Assembly: GCA_017547165.1 (NCBI GenBank)
Contig: JAFYQK010000022.1
Location: 1-64,000, forward strand
Direction of reading: 5' to 3'
Length of the DNA stretch: 64,000 nt
From: Bacteroidaceae bacterium
GTDB lineage: Bacteria > Bacteroidota > Bacteroidia > Bacteroidales > Bacteroidaceae
The notes beneath the pieces are model-generated. The model had not been told where the DNA came from. It did not search any database and was given only the letters and a program-made list of their open reading frames with translations. Made by a program: the position numbers and the translations under genes. Below are positions 24,671 to 34,037 of the stretch, one piece after another; position 1 is the stretch's first letter; the number at the start of each line of letters is the position of its first letter.

Positions 24671-27600
24671 TCAATACTTTGGTTTGTGATGACTCTCGCG
24701 TTCGGCTCTTTCCTGGCGAATGCGCTCACGCTCCTGCAAGACTTGCTCGTCGGGTTCTTCAACCATTACTGGACGAATCTTCTCCTGAACCCATTCAAAG
24801 AAAATGAAGAACACTGGAACGGTAAGCAGAATAGCCAATGTACCAATAAGCAAACCACCGATAACGGCAATACCGATGGTACGGTTACCATTGGCACCAG
24901 CACCTGTCATGATTACAAGAGGAATCATACCAATAATCATTGTTGCTACGGTCATGATGATGGGGCGCAGACGGGCTTCGGCTGCAGCATATGCAGCCTC
25001 GACTATACCAAGTCCTTTACGACGACGCTCGAGAGCGTACTCGGTGATAAGGATAGCTGTCTTGGCCAACAAACCGATAAGCATGATAACGGCAGTTTGC
25101 ATATAGATGTTATTCTCGATCTTGCCAAGGAAGATAATGGGCAATGCAGCATATCCTTGATTCCACAACCAAGCAAAACCATAGGCACCCATCAAACCTG
25201 CGGGTACAGAAAGAAGTACCGCCCAGGGAATTAGGAAGCTCTCGTAAAGCATGCTCAGGATAAGGAAGATGAGAACACAACATACCGCATAGATGAGATA
25301 TGATGCAATGCTACCCATCTGCTCGTACTCCTCACGGCTCATACCACCATATTCGTATGCATAACCTGCGGGGAAGATTTTAGAGAACTCTTCTTCGACA
25401 GCAGCCATAACATCGGTGCTGGCATAACCTACATTGGGTGTGAGGTTACACATGATAGAGCTGAACAGGTTGAAGCGGGTATCAATCTCAGGACCGAGAA
25501 CTGGTGTCAACTTGATGAACTGTGACAATGGAGCCATCTGTGCACCATTGCGGATGAACATATTGCCAAGATCTTCTTGTGTAAGACGAGCTTGTTCGTT
25601 GGCTGCCATCATTACGCGATACACCTTTCCGAACTGGTTCATGTTGCTAACATATGCACCACCGCAATAACTTCCTAATGCGCTTAAAACATCGGAGGGA
25701 GAAACTCCGGCACGCTTGCATTGAGCAGCATCTACCTCAACTTGAATTTGAGGGAAATTACGTGCATAAGATGTCATGGCGCGAGCTATCTCGGGGCGTG
25801 AACTGAGAGAGTTAAGAAGTTGTTGAGTATAGTCAAAGAAAATGCCTTTGTCACCACCAGTCTTGTCCTGAAGGTTCAACTCAATAGAACCTGTACCATA
25901 ACCAGGAATCATACCTGGCTCGAAGGCAAAGCATTGTGCTTCTGGTATCTCCTGCATCATGCGAAGGTTTAACTTTGCATTAGCAACCATGGTACTTGTA
26001 GACAAGAAGTTCTGGACTGGACTAAGTGCGCCATAATTACGCTCGCTCCAATGCTTAAGACGGATGATGGCCATACCGTATGACACACCCTGACCGGCCA
26101 TAAAGCTGTAACCATTTACACGGATGTAGTCCTTGATTTCTGGTGTTTCCTTCATGATCTTCTCTACCTTGTCCATTGTTTTGCTTGCTGTGCCAAGGTT
26201 AGTGCCTGGAGGTGTGTTCATCACCATCATCACTGTACCCTGGTCCTCAGCAGGAACAAGACCAACAGAGATGTTGGACGCAAAGAATGCCATACCAGCA
26301 AAGGCGATGATGATGCTTGTGGGAGCAATCCAACGATTCTTGGCACGAATGAGAGCTGCCAGAATGTTGCTATACTTGCGAAGCATGGCATTGTATGAGG
26401 CCTCATAAGCTCTTTTGGTATGGTAATTGATGCTACCGAAGAAACCCTTGCGACGCTCGTTAGAGGCTGGTTTCATTAGCATAGCACATAGTGCAGGACA
26501 GAGGGTGAGGGCGCATACGCAACTCAAACCTACTGATGTTGCCAGAGTAACACCGAACTGTGTGTAGAACATACCTGATGTACCTGGCATGAAACTTACA
26601 GGAATAAATACCGCCATGAAGACGAAGGTACATGAGATAACGGCCATGGTAACGTCGCTCAATGCATCCTTTGTAGCTTCGTATGGACTCTTATAACCTG
26701 CATCAAACTTTGCCTGGACGGCCTCAACCACAACGATAGCATCGTCCACAACAGTACCGATGGCAAGCACCAACGCAAACAGGGTAAGAAGGTTTAGTGA
26801 GAAACCAGCAACCGCCATACATGCAAATGTACCAACCAAGGATACAATAATAGAGATGGCGGGAATGAAGGTGGCCTTGAAGTCTTGCAGGAAGAAGTAT
26901 ACCACAAGAATAACCAACAAAATGGCTATTACCAAAGTCTCCTCCACGTTGTAGATTGATGCATTAAGGAAGTCGTTGGATGACATTACATTAACGAATT
27001 CCAAACCTGCAGGAAGATTCTTGCTCAACTCTGCTAACTTGGCATCAATGGCATCATTGGCTTCTTTAGAGTTTGTGCCTGCCATCTGGAAAACGATAAA
27101 TGTTGTTGCAGGATTACCATTACAGGTACCAAAGAAACCATAACTGTTTGAACCCAACTCAATGTCAGCCACATCGCTCAAGCGCAGGATGTTACCGTCA
27201 GGAAGTGCCTTCAATACAATGTTCTCAAACTGAGAAATTTCCTGCAAACGGCCAGTGTATTTGAGAGTGTATTGATATACATTTTCAATGCCTTCACCGC
27301 GACCACCGGTTATTGGGCGTTCACCCAACTGACCGGCTGGAGACTCGAGGTTCTGTTCAGCCAAAGCATAAGTGATGTCGCTGGGAACAAGATTATGTTG
27401 GGCCATCAATTCTGGCTTCAACCATATACGAAGTGAGTACTGACCACCCATCATCATAACGTCACCCACACCCTTGGTACGTTTGATCTCAGGTATGATG
27501 TTGATGTCTAGGTAGTTGGAAATGAAATCCTGGTTATACTCTCCGTTTGTACAAGCTAAGGCTGTAGCCTGAAGGAATGAGGTCTGGCGCTTCTGTGTGG

Positions 27601-27985
27601 TGACACCAATCTTGGTAACCTCCTGAGGCAGAAGTCCCTGAGCCTTTGATACACGGTTCTGCACATTTACGGCAGCCATGTCAGGGTCGGTGCCTTGCTT
27701 GAAGTACACGGTAATGGTAGCAACACCCGAGTTTGTAGAGGTTGATGTCATATACATCATGTTTTCCACACCATTGATACTTTCTTCCAGAGGCTGGATT
27801 ACAGCCTTTGTAACAGCATCGGCGTTAGCACCGGTATACTGTGCGTTTACGGAAATTGTAGGAGGTGCGATGTCGGGATACTGCTCCATTGGCAGTGTAA
27901 AGAAACTGATGGCACCCACTATCAGAATCATGATGGAGATGGACATCGCCATCACGGGTCTTTTAATGAATATATTTCCTTTCAT
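24671..27985 (-). CDS. RND multidrug efflux transporter (AcrB-like, HAE1)
   Basis: 1104-residue inner-membrane proton/drug antiporter with 12 helices and two large periplasmic loops. It starts MKGNIFIKRPVMAMSISIMI. The proton-relay Asp pair is in GTVVDDAIVVVEAV in TM4, and the partner Lys is in GLLAKTAILITEYALERRRKG in TM10. Family motifs PGTSGMFYTQFGVT and PPGTNLGTASK are present. The C-terminal ~60 residues are charged and cytosolic. It sits between its periplasmic adaptor and outer-membrane duct genes. No local regulator gene is present. Confidence 0.96.
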   Translation of the reverse strand: MKGNIFIKRPVMAMSISIMILIVGAISFFTLPMEQYPDIAPPTISVNAQYTGANADAVTKAVIQPLEESINGVENMMYMTSTSTNSGVATITVYFKQGTDPDMAAVNVQNRVSKAQGLLPQEVTKIGVTTQKRQTSFLQATALACTNGEYNQDFISNYLDINIIPEIKRTKGVGDVMMMGGQYSLRIWLKPELMAQHNLVPSDITYALAEQNLESPAGQLGERPITGGRGEGIENVYQYTLKYTGRLQEISQFENIVLKALPDGNILRLSDVADIELGSNSYGFFGTCNGNPATTFIVFQMAGTNSKEANDAIDAKLAELSKNLPAGLEFVNVMSSNDFLNASIYNVEETLVIAILLVILVVYFFLQDFKATFIPAISIIVSLVGTFACMAVAGFSLNLLTLFALVLAIGTVVDDAIVVVEAVQAKFDAGYKSPYEATKDALSDVTMAVISCTFVFMAVFIPVSFMPGTSGMFYTQFGVTLATSVGLSCVCALTLCPALCAMLMKPASNERRKGFFGSINYHTKRAYEASYNAMLRKYSNILAALIRAKNRWIAPTSIIIAFAGMAFFASNISVGLVPAEDQGTVMMVMNTPPGTNLGTASKTMDKVEKIMKETPEIKDYIRVNGYSFMAGQGVSYGMAIIRLKHWSERNYGALSPVQNFLSTSTMVANAKLNLRMMQEIPEAQCFAFEPGMIPGYGTGSIELNLQDKTGGDKGIFFDYTQQLLNSLSSRPEIARAMTSYARNFPQIQVEVDAAQCKRAGVSPSDVLSALGSYCGGAYVSNMNQFGKVYRVMMAANEQARLTQEDLGNMFIRNGAQMAPLSQFIKLTPVLGPEIDTRFNLFSSIMCNLTPNVGYASTDVMAAVEEEFSKIFPAGYAYEYGGMSREEYEQMGSIASYLIYAVCCVLIFLILSMLYESFLIPWAVLLSVPAGLMGAYGFAWLWNQGYAALPIIFLGKIENNIYMQTAVIMLIGLLAKTAILITEYALERRRKGLGIVEAAYAAAEARLRPIIMTVATMIIGMIPLVIMTGAGANGNRTIGIAVIGGLLIGTLAILLTVPVFFIFFEWVQEKIRPVMVEEPDEQVLQERERIRQERAERESHHKPKY

Positions 27986-28050
27986 TGTTATATGCTTGTT
28001 TATTTTTTCAAGTTAAATTTCGGCAAATGAAATCTGTATGTTTGGGCCAA

Positions 28051-29151
28051 TTACTTAACCTTTTGGCCTTCTTTAACCATACCTGCGCCTTCAGCAACGA
28101 TTTCCTCGCCACCTTCCAAACCTTCGGTAACAATGAAAACGTTTCCTGACTTTTGCTCGTTGACGCTGATTACCTTACCATGGGCAATGCTATCTGAACC
28201 AACGATGAATACACGGAAACGGTCTTGAGTCTGAACAGCTGCTGTAGCAGGAACAACCAGAACATTCTCATGAATGGTGGGGATGATTACATTGCCAGTG
28301 CTACCGCTGTGAAGAATACCATTTTCGTTGTCAAATACGGCACGGAGTTGTACGCTACCTGTTGAGGAATTAACCACACCGCTTACACTTTCAACACGGC
28401 CGGTCTTGTCGTATTTGCTGCCGTCGATGAGGGTAAGTGTAACCTCGGGCATATTCTTGATTGCCTCGCTGAGAGAACCACTCTTACGTACAAGTGACAG
28501 GAGATCGCGCTCGGAGATGCTGAAGTAAACCCACATCTGACTGTTGTCGCTCACGGTGGTCAGAGGCTGTTGCATCTGTGCGCTTACCAATGCGCCTTGG
28601 CGATAGGGGAGTGTACCAACAACGCCATTTGTAGGAGCGGTAACAACTGTGTAAGACAAACTATTGCGTGCGTTTGTTACCTGTGCTTCTGCCTGTGCCA
28701 CTTGTGCCTTGGCTGTAAGCAGTGTGTTGTAGGTCGCTTGAAGGTCAAAGTCAGAGATAACTTTCTCTGCAAAGAGCTTCTTCTTGCTCTCATAGTTCAT
28801 TGCTGCTGTTGCCTCGCTTGCCTGAGCAGCCTTCAACGCTGCCTGTGCAGTGTTTAGTGCAGCCTGATATGGAACCTGGTCAATTATGAACAATGTTTGG
28901 CCTTTGCGTACCTGCTGACCTTCGGTAACACAAATCTGTTTCAAAGTTCCTCCAACCTGAGGGTAGATGTCAACATCCTGACGACCACGAATTGTGGCGC
29001 TATACTTAGTCTCCAGGGTAACATCCTGACGACCAACCTTCATAGTTTTGAAGGTTGCACTGGGAACTTGCTGCTGTTTCTTACCACAAGAAACCAGCAT
29101 TGCAGAAGCGATAATTGCTAAAGCAAATACAATTTTTCCGTTTACTTTCAT
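28051..29151 (-). CDS. RND efflux periplasmic adaptor (AcrA-like lipoprotein)
   Basis: 366 residues. A lipoprotein signal with lipobox MLVSCG (Cys near residue 22), a lipoyl half-motif (VDIYPQVGGTLKQICVTEGQQVRKGQTLFIID), a helical hairpin (about residues 95-165), the second lipoyl half (VVTAPTNGVVGTLPYRQGALV), and beta-barrel and membrane-proximal domains. It bridges the RND pump and the TolC-like duct. First gene of the operon; a TAACTTTG promoter element is 137 nt upstream. Confidence 0.95.
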   Translation of the reverse strand: MKVNGKIVFALAIIASAMLVSCGKKQQQVPSATFKTMKVGRQDVTLETKYSATIRGRQDVDIYPQVGGTLKQICVTEGQQVRKGQTLFIIDQVPYQAALNTAQAALKAAQASEATAAMNYESKKKLFAEKVISDFDLQATYNTLLTAKAQVAQAEAQVTNARNSLSYTVVTAPTNGVVGTLPYRQGALVSAQMQQPLTTVSDNSQMWVYFSISERDLLSLVRKSGSLSEAIKNMPEVTLTLIDGSKYDKTGRVESVSGVVNSSTGSVQLRAVFDNENGILHSGSTGNVIIPTIHENVLVVPATAAVQTQDRFRVFIVGSDSIAHGKVISVNEQKSGNVFIVTEGLEGGEEIVAEGAGMVKEGQKVK

Positions 29152-29287
29152 TGTTTTTTGTGATTTGTGAGTTTATTGTTATTGTTTATTTTTTCATAGT
29201 TCTAAGAATTGCTTTGATTTATATTCCGCCCTCCCTAATAATAATTACTAGGGTGCGCGCATAATGCGCATGTATATATAATCTGTG

Positions 29288-29319
29288 CAAAGTTACATTT
29301 TTTTCTTATATTATAGAAA
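29288..29319 (-). promoter_or_regulatory. Promoter for RND efflux operon
   Basis: On the minus strand TTTC (29316-29319), a 20-nt spacer and TAACTTTG (29288-29295). The -33 element overlaps the terminator hairpin of the upstream gene. The leader is about 130 nt. Confidence 0.55.
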
Positions 29320-29356
29320 AAAACAGGCAAAAGAGAACTCTCTTCTGCCTGTTTTT
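29317..29356. terminator. Ribonuclease G terminator (bidirectional)
   Basis: Stem AAAACAGGCA / TGCCTGTTTT, with an inner AGAG/CTCT stem, is flanked by A/T runs on both sides, 55 nt past the rng stop. Confidence 0.8.
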
Positions 29357-29410
29357 AAACATAGGTTAATAATCATTAACTAAAAAGGACCGGTAGTGCC
29401 GGTTATGATA

Positions 29411-30985
29411 TTAACGAATTTCTATCTCTTCCTTAACATCGATTTCTTGCCCGTTCTGATCGTAAAATTCGTATTGCAACATGCCCAATTTCTGGCTTGG
29501 AATAATTTTTATGCCAAATCCGTAGCGCCATTGCCACTTCATTTTAAGGCTACATATTCCTTGGCAGATGTAGGCATAGACATAGGGGTGGACATGTAAG
29601 GTGAAGTTTTTGATTCCAAGATGGTTTTGCATCATTTGGATCTTTCCTTCAAGTACTTTTGTAAACAGCAAACTGCTCTTGATGTTTCCGGTGCCATGGC
29701 ATGTGGGACAGACTTCCTCTACCTTTACATCAGTTTCGGGTCTGACTCTCTGACGTGTAATCTGCATCAGACCAAATTTTGTCAGAGGCAGGATGTTGTG
29801 GCGTGTGCGGTCTTGCTTCATATTTTCCACCATACGCTCATACAACGTCTGCTTAGATTCGGCCTGTTTCATGTCGATGAAATCAACAATAATAATACCG
29901 CCCATATCTCTTAATCGAAGTTGTCGGGCGATTTCGTCAGCAGCGCCAAGATTTACTTCCAATGCGTTAACTTCCTGTGAATCTTCTTTTTTTGTCCTGT
30001 TGCCACTGTTTACGTCGATGACATGCAATGCCTCGGTGTGTTCGATAATCAGATAGGCTCCTCCCTTGTAGGTAACAGTGGTGCCAAAGCCTGATTTTAT
30101 CTGTCTGGTGATATCGAAGTTGTCAAAAATAGGCAGACTGCCACGGTACATTTTGACGCAGTCGGTTCTTTCTGGAGCAATAAGACTTACATAGTCCTTA
30201 ATCTCCTGGAAGACATCCTCACGGTTTACATAAATTCCTTCATATGAGGGATTAAATAAGTCGCGTAACAATCCGACGGCTCTGCTGCTTTCTTCGTAGA
30301 CAAGAGTTGGCATTTCTTTTGCCTTCTGAGCTTTCTTTAAGGTGTTGGTCCATCTTTGGCTCAGTATTTTCATTTCATTGTCCAATTCGCTTGCCTTTTT
30401 GCCCTCTGCCACTGTGCGCACTATAATGCCACATCCTTGTGGTTTGATACTTTCGATTACTTGCTTTAGTCGGGCACGTTCGGTAGGATTCTTGATTTTT
30501 GCAGATACATTTACCTTGTCTTCGAACGGGATAAGGACAAGGAATCTGCCGGCGAAAGACAATTCGCAAGTCAGTCGGGGACCTTTGGTAGAGATTGGTT
30601 CTTTCACAATCTGTACCAACAGCTCCTGGCCTTGCTGAAGATAATGTTGAATTGATCCATCCTTAGGACACAACAGCTCTTCGTTCTTTTTGTCTGGGGC
30701 GGGCAAATTTTTGCGGTCGGACATCAACCGCCTCATGTATTTTGCGTATGTGTTGAATTTGGGGCCGAGGTCGAGATAGTGTAGAAATGCGTCTTTATCA
30801 TAACCAACATTGACAAAACATGAGTTTAAACCTGGCATGATCTTTTTGACCTTAGCCAGATAGATGTTGCCCACCTGGAAGCTTGCCTCTTGGCTCTCTT
30901 CCTGATATTCCATCAATCGCTTGTCCTCGGTAAGGGCGAGAGATATCTTTTTGGGCTGTACGTCAATAAATAATTCGCTGGTCAT
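29411..30985 (-). CDS. rng: Ribonuclease G (Rne/Rng family)
   Basis: 524-residue endoribonuclease that processes rRNA 5' ends and turns over mRNA. An S1-type RNA-binding domain lies near residues 38-130. Catalytic Asp residues are in HVIDVNSGNRTKK and GGIIIVDFIDM. The zinc-link CPTCHGTG joins protomers. It starts MTSELFIDVQPKKISLAL. The length is that of RNase G rather than RNase E (no long scaffold tail). It is preceded on the same strand by the COX24-like small gene and a terminator-like hairpin (31000-31053) that may set read-through. Confidence 0.95.
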   Translation of the reverse strand: MTSELFIDVQPKKISLALTEDKRLMEYQEESQEASFQVGNIYLAKVKKIMPGLNSCFVNVGYDKDAFLHYLDLGPKFNTYAKYMRRLMSDRKNLPAPDKKNEELLCPKDGSIQHYLQQGQELLVQIVKEPISTKGPRLTCELSFAGRFLVLIPFEDKVNVSAKIKNPTERARLKQVIESIKPQGCGIIVRTVAEGKKASELDNEMKILSQRWTNTLKKAQKAKEMPTLVYEESSRAVGLLRDLFNPSYEGIYVNREDVFQEIKDYVSLIAPERTDCVKMYRGSLPIFDNFDITRQIKSGFGTTVTYKGGAYLIIEHTEALHVIDVNSGNRTKKEDSQEVNALEVNLGAADEIARQLRLRDMGGIIIVDFIDMKQAESKQTLYERMVENMKQDRTRHNILPLTKFGLMQITRQRVRPETDVKVEEVCPTCHGTGNIKSSLLFTKVLEGKIQMMQNHLGIKNFTLHVHPYVYAYICQGICSLKMKWQWRYGFGIKIIPSQKLGMLQYEFYDQNGQEIDVKEEIEIR

Positions 30986-30999
30986 AATATTTTTATAAT

Positions 31000-31053
31000 A
31001 AAAAATCCGGTACCTGCACCTTATATATTATATAGGCCGCTCGGCTACCGGAT
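31000..31053 (-). terminator. Terminator or attenuator between COX24-like gene and rng
   Basis: On the minus strand ATCCGGTA pairs with TACCGGAT around a 33-nt loop that can fold internally (CCT..TATATA), followed by six T. It lies 42 nt after the small gene and 15 nt before the rng ATG, so it ends the short transcript or tunes read-through into rng. Confidence 0.65.
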
Positions 31054-31094
31054 ATTTCTTTTGCGTATATCAACGCAGTCAGACGGCAAGTGGA

Positions 31095-31184
31095 TTACTT
31101 GCTCTTATGTCTGTTCTTGCGAAGTCTCTTCTTACGCTTGTGAGTAGCCATCTTGTGGCGCTTGTGCTTTTTTCCGTTAGGCAT
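31095..31184 (-). CDS. COX24/AURKAIP1-like small basic ribosomal peptide
   Basis: A 29-residue peptide starting MPNGKKHKRHKMATHKRKK and ending RLRKNRHKSK. It is almost entirely Lys, Arg and His. It matches the AURKAIP1/COX24-domain peptides of Bacteroidota, which are related to mitochondrial ribosomal protein mS38 and are thought to bind 16S rRNA. Too short for ordinary gene callers. A TACCTTTG promoter element lies 42 nt upstream and a terminator-like hairpin follows, so it has its own transcript unit ahead of rng. Confidence 0.82.
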   Translation of the reverse strand: MPNGKKHKRHKMATHKRKKRLRKNRHKSK

Positions 31185-31225
31185 AACTTTACAAATATTT
31201 GTTGTTAATATATTATTTCGGTGTG

Positions 31226-31233
31226 CAAAGGTA
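31226..31233 (-). promoter_or_regulatory. -7 promoter element for COX24-like gene
   Basis: TACCTTTG on the minus strand matches TAnnTTTG, 42 nt upstream of the small gene. The -33 region is A-rich without a clear TTTG. Confidence 0.55.
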
Positions 31234-31286
31234 ATTAAAAAAAAAATAATATAAAAACCTTTTACTTTGTTTTTTGGAAAAAATGT

Positions 31287-32075
31287 CTAAAATCCATGGT
31301 CTGCAATGGTCATTAGTGCGATATCGTATATCAAGGGGTCGCTATCTGACCATTTCCTAAAGATATTTGTCAATTCGGTGCATGCTTTCCAATCTGCCTG
31401 TTTGCGGTGCAGTATGCTCGCGGAAAGTTTGCATACATGCACATCCATAATGGCGTAGAGATTGCTCTGACTTACGTTTTCCCAAAGTCCCAAATCTGGT
31501 TCACCCTTTCGTACCATCCATCTGAGATACATGCATATACGTTTGCATGCAGAAACTCCCGGTTTGCCAAGTTTTGCTGGAGACAGCCATTGGCAGAGGG
31601 AGGCTATTATTTCCTCAACGCTTTTGCCGTGCATTAGAGATTCCAAAGTGAGGTTTTCTTCCTCTATCTTGCTTCTTAATGCGGTGCAGGTTGTGTTTTC
31701 TTGTTTTAATGCGTTATGTAAATTGTCGCACACTTGAATAAATTTCTCCCTGTTAAGTGTGCGGTAAACGCATCCGTTTTTAGTGGTTAGATAACTATGT
31801 AGGTATTCCTTCTTCAGAATGAAATCTGCTGGTTTCCATCGCATTTCGTTTTCTAGCATATGCAAGGCTGCCTTTTTTATGGCTTTTCTGTTACCCCATG
31901 TTATCATTGCAACTAACAGAGCACCCAACTCGATGTCTAATTGTCTGCTGGTGTGTTTTTTTAGTTCGTACACTAATCCACATGGGTCAACTTGCAGGAA
32001 TTTATCCTTGTTGAAATACTTCCAGTATGCCTCTTCCAATAGGTCCTTTGTTATGATTTTCTTTTTTGTTTCCAT
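31287..32075 (-). CDS. TIGR02757 family (DUF2400) protein
   Basis: 262 residues. Family pattern: LLEEAYWKYF, DPCGLVYELKK, DIELGALLVAMITWGNRKAIKKAA, LCQWLSP and KRICMYLRWMVRKG, ending near IADHGF. The helical fold and the KRICMYLRWMVR segment (family NRFLRWMVR) recall HhH-GPD DNA glycosylases, but no activity has been shown for the family to my knowledge. It diverges from ssb, and ssb's promoter faces the other way. A TAAATTTG -7-like element lies 10 nt upstream of its ATG. Confidence 0.87.
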   Translation of the reverse strand: METKKKIITKDLLEEAYWKYFNKDKFLQVDPCGLVYELKKHTSRQLDIELGALLVAMITWGNRKAIKKAALHMLENEMRWKPADFILKKEYLHSYLTTKNGCVYRTLNREKFIQVCDNLHNALKQENTTCTALRSKIEEENLTLESLMHGKSVEEIIASLCQWLSPAKLGKPGVSACKRICMYLRWMVRKGEPDLGLWENVSQSNLYAIMDVHVCKLSASILHRKQADWKACTELTNIFRKWSDSDPLIYDIALMTIADHGF

Positions 32076-32085
32076 AATGACATTG

Positions 32086-32093
32086 CAAATTTA
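32086..32093 (-). promoter_or_regulatory. -7-like element at TIGR02757 gene
   Basis: TAAATTTG on the minus strand, 10 nt upstream of the ATG. No -33 element at the right spacing, so low confidence. Confidence 0.35.
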
Positions 32094-32174
32094 GAAAAAA
32101 CATACAAAAGGGATTTGCTGATTTACTACAAATATTTACACGATTCGGTTAGACTTATATGTTAATATAAAAGT

Positions 32175-32206
32175 TTTGTCGTTTCAAGAATAAATTCTTA
32201 TCTTTG
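32175..32206 (+). promoter_or_regulatory. Promoter for ssb-gldE
   Basis: TTTG (32175-32178), a 20-nt spacer and TATCTTTG (32199-32206): exact consensus. It overlaps the upstream candidate ssb start at 32204, so the ATG at 32234 is the real start. Confidence 0.82.
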
Positions 32207-32233
32207 CATTTGTTATTTAATCCTTTCATATAT

Positions 32234-32599
32234 ATGAATAAAGTAATGCTTATAGGCAACGTTGGTGTTGACCCCGAGATTCGTTATGTGGATGCTGGTG
32301 TAGCTGTGGCAAGTGTCAGGTTGGCAACAACCGAGCGCGGCTATCGTTTGCCTAACGGAACAGAGGTTCCAGATCGCACAGAGTGGCATAATATAGTATT
32401 GTGGCGCCAATTGGCAGAAACTGTTGAAAAATATGTACGTAAAGGAGATAAGTTGTATATCGAGGGTAAACTTCATACACGTTCTTATGATGACCGCTCA
32501 GGACAAAAACGCTATGTTGTAGAAATTTGGGCAGATGCGATGGAGATGCTCACACCGCGTCGTCAGGAGGGCCAGGAAGTTGCTCCCCAGCAGTTGTAG
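32234..32599 (+). CDS. ssb: Single-stranded DNA-binding protein
   Basis: 121-residue SSB. The OB-fold starts MNKVMLIGNVGVDPEIRYVD and contains the ssDNA-binding strands RTEWHNIVLWRQLAETVEKYVRKG and LYIEGKLHTRSYDDRSGQKR. The C-terminal tail is short (RRQEGQEVAPQQL) and lacks the acidic DDxPF tip that recruits partner proteins in most bacteria, so it may be a secondary SSB or a lineage variant. ssb followed by gldE is a recurring Bacteroidota neighbourhood. The start was set by the promoter position. Confidence 0.94.
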   Translation: MNKVMLIGNVGVDPEIRYVDAGVAVASVRLATTERGYRLPNGTEVPDRTEWHNIVLWRQLAETVEKYVRKGDKLYIEGKLHTRSYDDRSGQKRYVVEIWADAMEMLTPRRQEGQEVAPQQL

Positions 32600-32660
32600 T
32601 GCTAAGAAATGGAAATGAGTGATTTTTCATTGCTCATGTATAAACATATTAAGAATTTTG

Positions 32661-33983
32661 ATGTTATCATTATCTGCTTTAGAAAGTTTTTTTAATATTA
32701 CCACCGAGACTCCATCCGTTTGGGCCTGGATTGCCTTAGGAATGAGTGTCATATTGTTGTTGTGTAGTGGTTTGGCATCGGCTAGTGAGATAGCTTTTTT
32801 CAGTCTCACACCTCAGCACTTAGCTGAAGTGAATGAGGAGCGCCGAAGTGCTGATTCATGTATTTTAGAGCTTCGCGAACGCGGCGATCGTCTCTTGGCT
32901 ACTATATTGATAATGAATAATTTAGTAAATGTGGGAGTCATCATGCTGCTGAATTTCTTTTTCATGGATTGGTTGCATTTTGGAGAAGGTACAGAGTGGG
33001 TCGAGTTTATTTTGCTAACAGTGCTGCTCACTTTCTTGTTGCTTCTTTTTGGAGAAATCATGCCAAAGATTTATAGTGCCCAGCATTCCTTGGCTTTTGC
33101 TCGTTTTGCTGCACCGATATTTTGTGTTATAGAGAAAGTGTTTTACCCGATATCATCTGTTTTGATGATGAGCAAGGCTTTCACCGACCGAATTGTCTCA
33201 TACGAGACTGAATCTCTTACTGTTGACGACCTAGAGAAAGCAATGGAGCTTACCGACAAGCGTGAAATTGCGCAAGAGAGTCAGATGCTTCAGGGCATAA
33301 TCAGATTTGGTGGAGAGATGGCAAGTGAGGTGATGACTCCCCGCGTGGATATTGTTGACCTTGATATAAAGACTCCCTTTCCGGAGGTAATAAAGTGTAT
33401 TGTGGAGAATAATTATAGCCGAATTCCTGTATACCAAGGTTCTACGGATAACATACAAGGTGTGTTGTATATCAAGGATCTGTTGCCTCATCTACAAAAA
33501 CCGGCAAACTTCAAATGGCAGAATCTTATCCGACCTCCTTATTTTGTGCCAGAAACAAAGATGATAGACGATCTTTTGCGTGATTTCCAGCAGAACAAGG
33601 TGCATATCGCCATTGTTGTTGACGAGTTTGGAGGTACTTCCGGCATTGTCACCATGGAGGATATCATTGAGGAGATTGTGGGAGAGATAGATGATGAGTA
33701 TGATGATGAGGAGAAAACATACCATCGTCTCAACCAAAATACCTATGTCTTCCAGGCTAAAACTCTGCTGACTGATTTTTATCGTATAACTGGGTTGGAT
33801 GATGAGTTCTTTGCTGATGTTGAGGGAGACGCAGACACTCTTGCAGGTCTCTTGCTTGAATTAAAAGGTGAATTCCCTGCATTGCACGAACGCATAACCT
33901 ACGGCAACCTCACATTTGAGGTTATGGAGATGGACGAACGACGTATAGTATCAATAAAAGTAATTAATAGTAAGAGCAAGTGA
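32661..33983 (+). CDS. gldE: GldE-like CNNM/CorC hemolysin-family protein
   Basis: About 440 residues from the ATG at 32661; a GTG 42 nt upstream is less likely. Domains in order: a DUF21 (CNNM) membrane domain with about four helices ([25 protein letters not shown] and [14 protein letters not shown]), paired CBS domains (about 200-325, [13 protein letters not shown] and [30 protein letters not shown]) and a CorC_HlyC C-terminal domain. GldE is linked to gliding and type IX secretion in Flavobacterium; in non-gliding Bacteroidales it is a likely Mg2+/cation transporter-like protein. It follows ssb by 61 nt. Confidence 0.9.
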   Translation: MLSLSALESFFNITTETPSVWAWIALGMSVILLLCSGLASASEIAFFSLTPQHLAEVNEERRSADSCILELRERGDRLLATILIMNNLVNVGVIMLLNFFFMDWLHFGEGTEWVEFILLTVLLTFLLLLFGEIMPKIYSAQHSLAFARFAAPIFCVIEKVFYPISSVLMMSKAFTDRIVSYETESLTVDDLEKAMELTDKREIAQESQMLQGIIRFGGEMASEVMTPRVDIVDLDIKTPFPEVIKCIVENNYSRIPVYQGSTDNIQGVLYIKDLLPHLQKPANFKWQNLIRPPYFVPETKMIDDLLRDFQQNKVHIAIVVDEFGGTSGIVTMEDIIEEIVGEIDDEYDDEEKTYHRLNQNTYVFQAKTLLTDFYRITGLDDEFFADVEGDADTLAGLLLELKGEFPALHERITYGNLTFEVMEMDERRIVSIKVINSKSK

Positions 33984-34037
33984 TTTTTCAGTCTCTTTTT
34001 GTTATATAAAAATAAAATAACCTTAAATTTATCACTT

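Noticed and set aside
32619-32660. GTG start 42 nt upstream for the GldE-like gene
   Set aside because: The extra 14 residues (with Cys/His) precede the normal family start and the ATG at 32661 gives a standard N-terminus.
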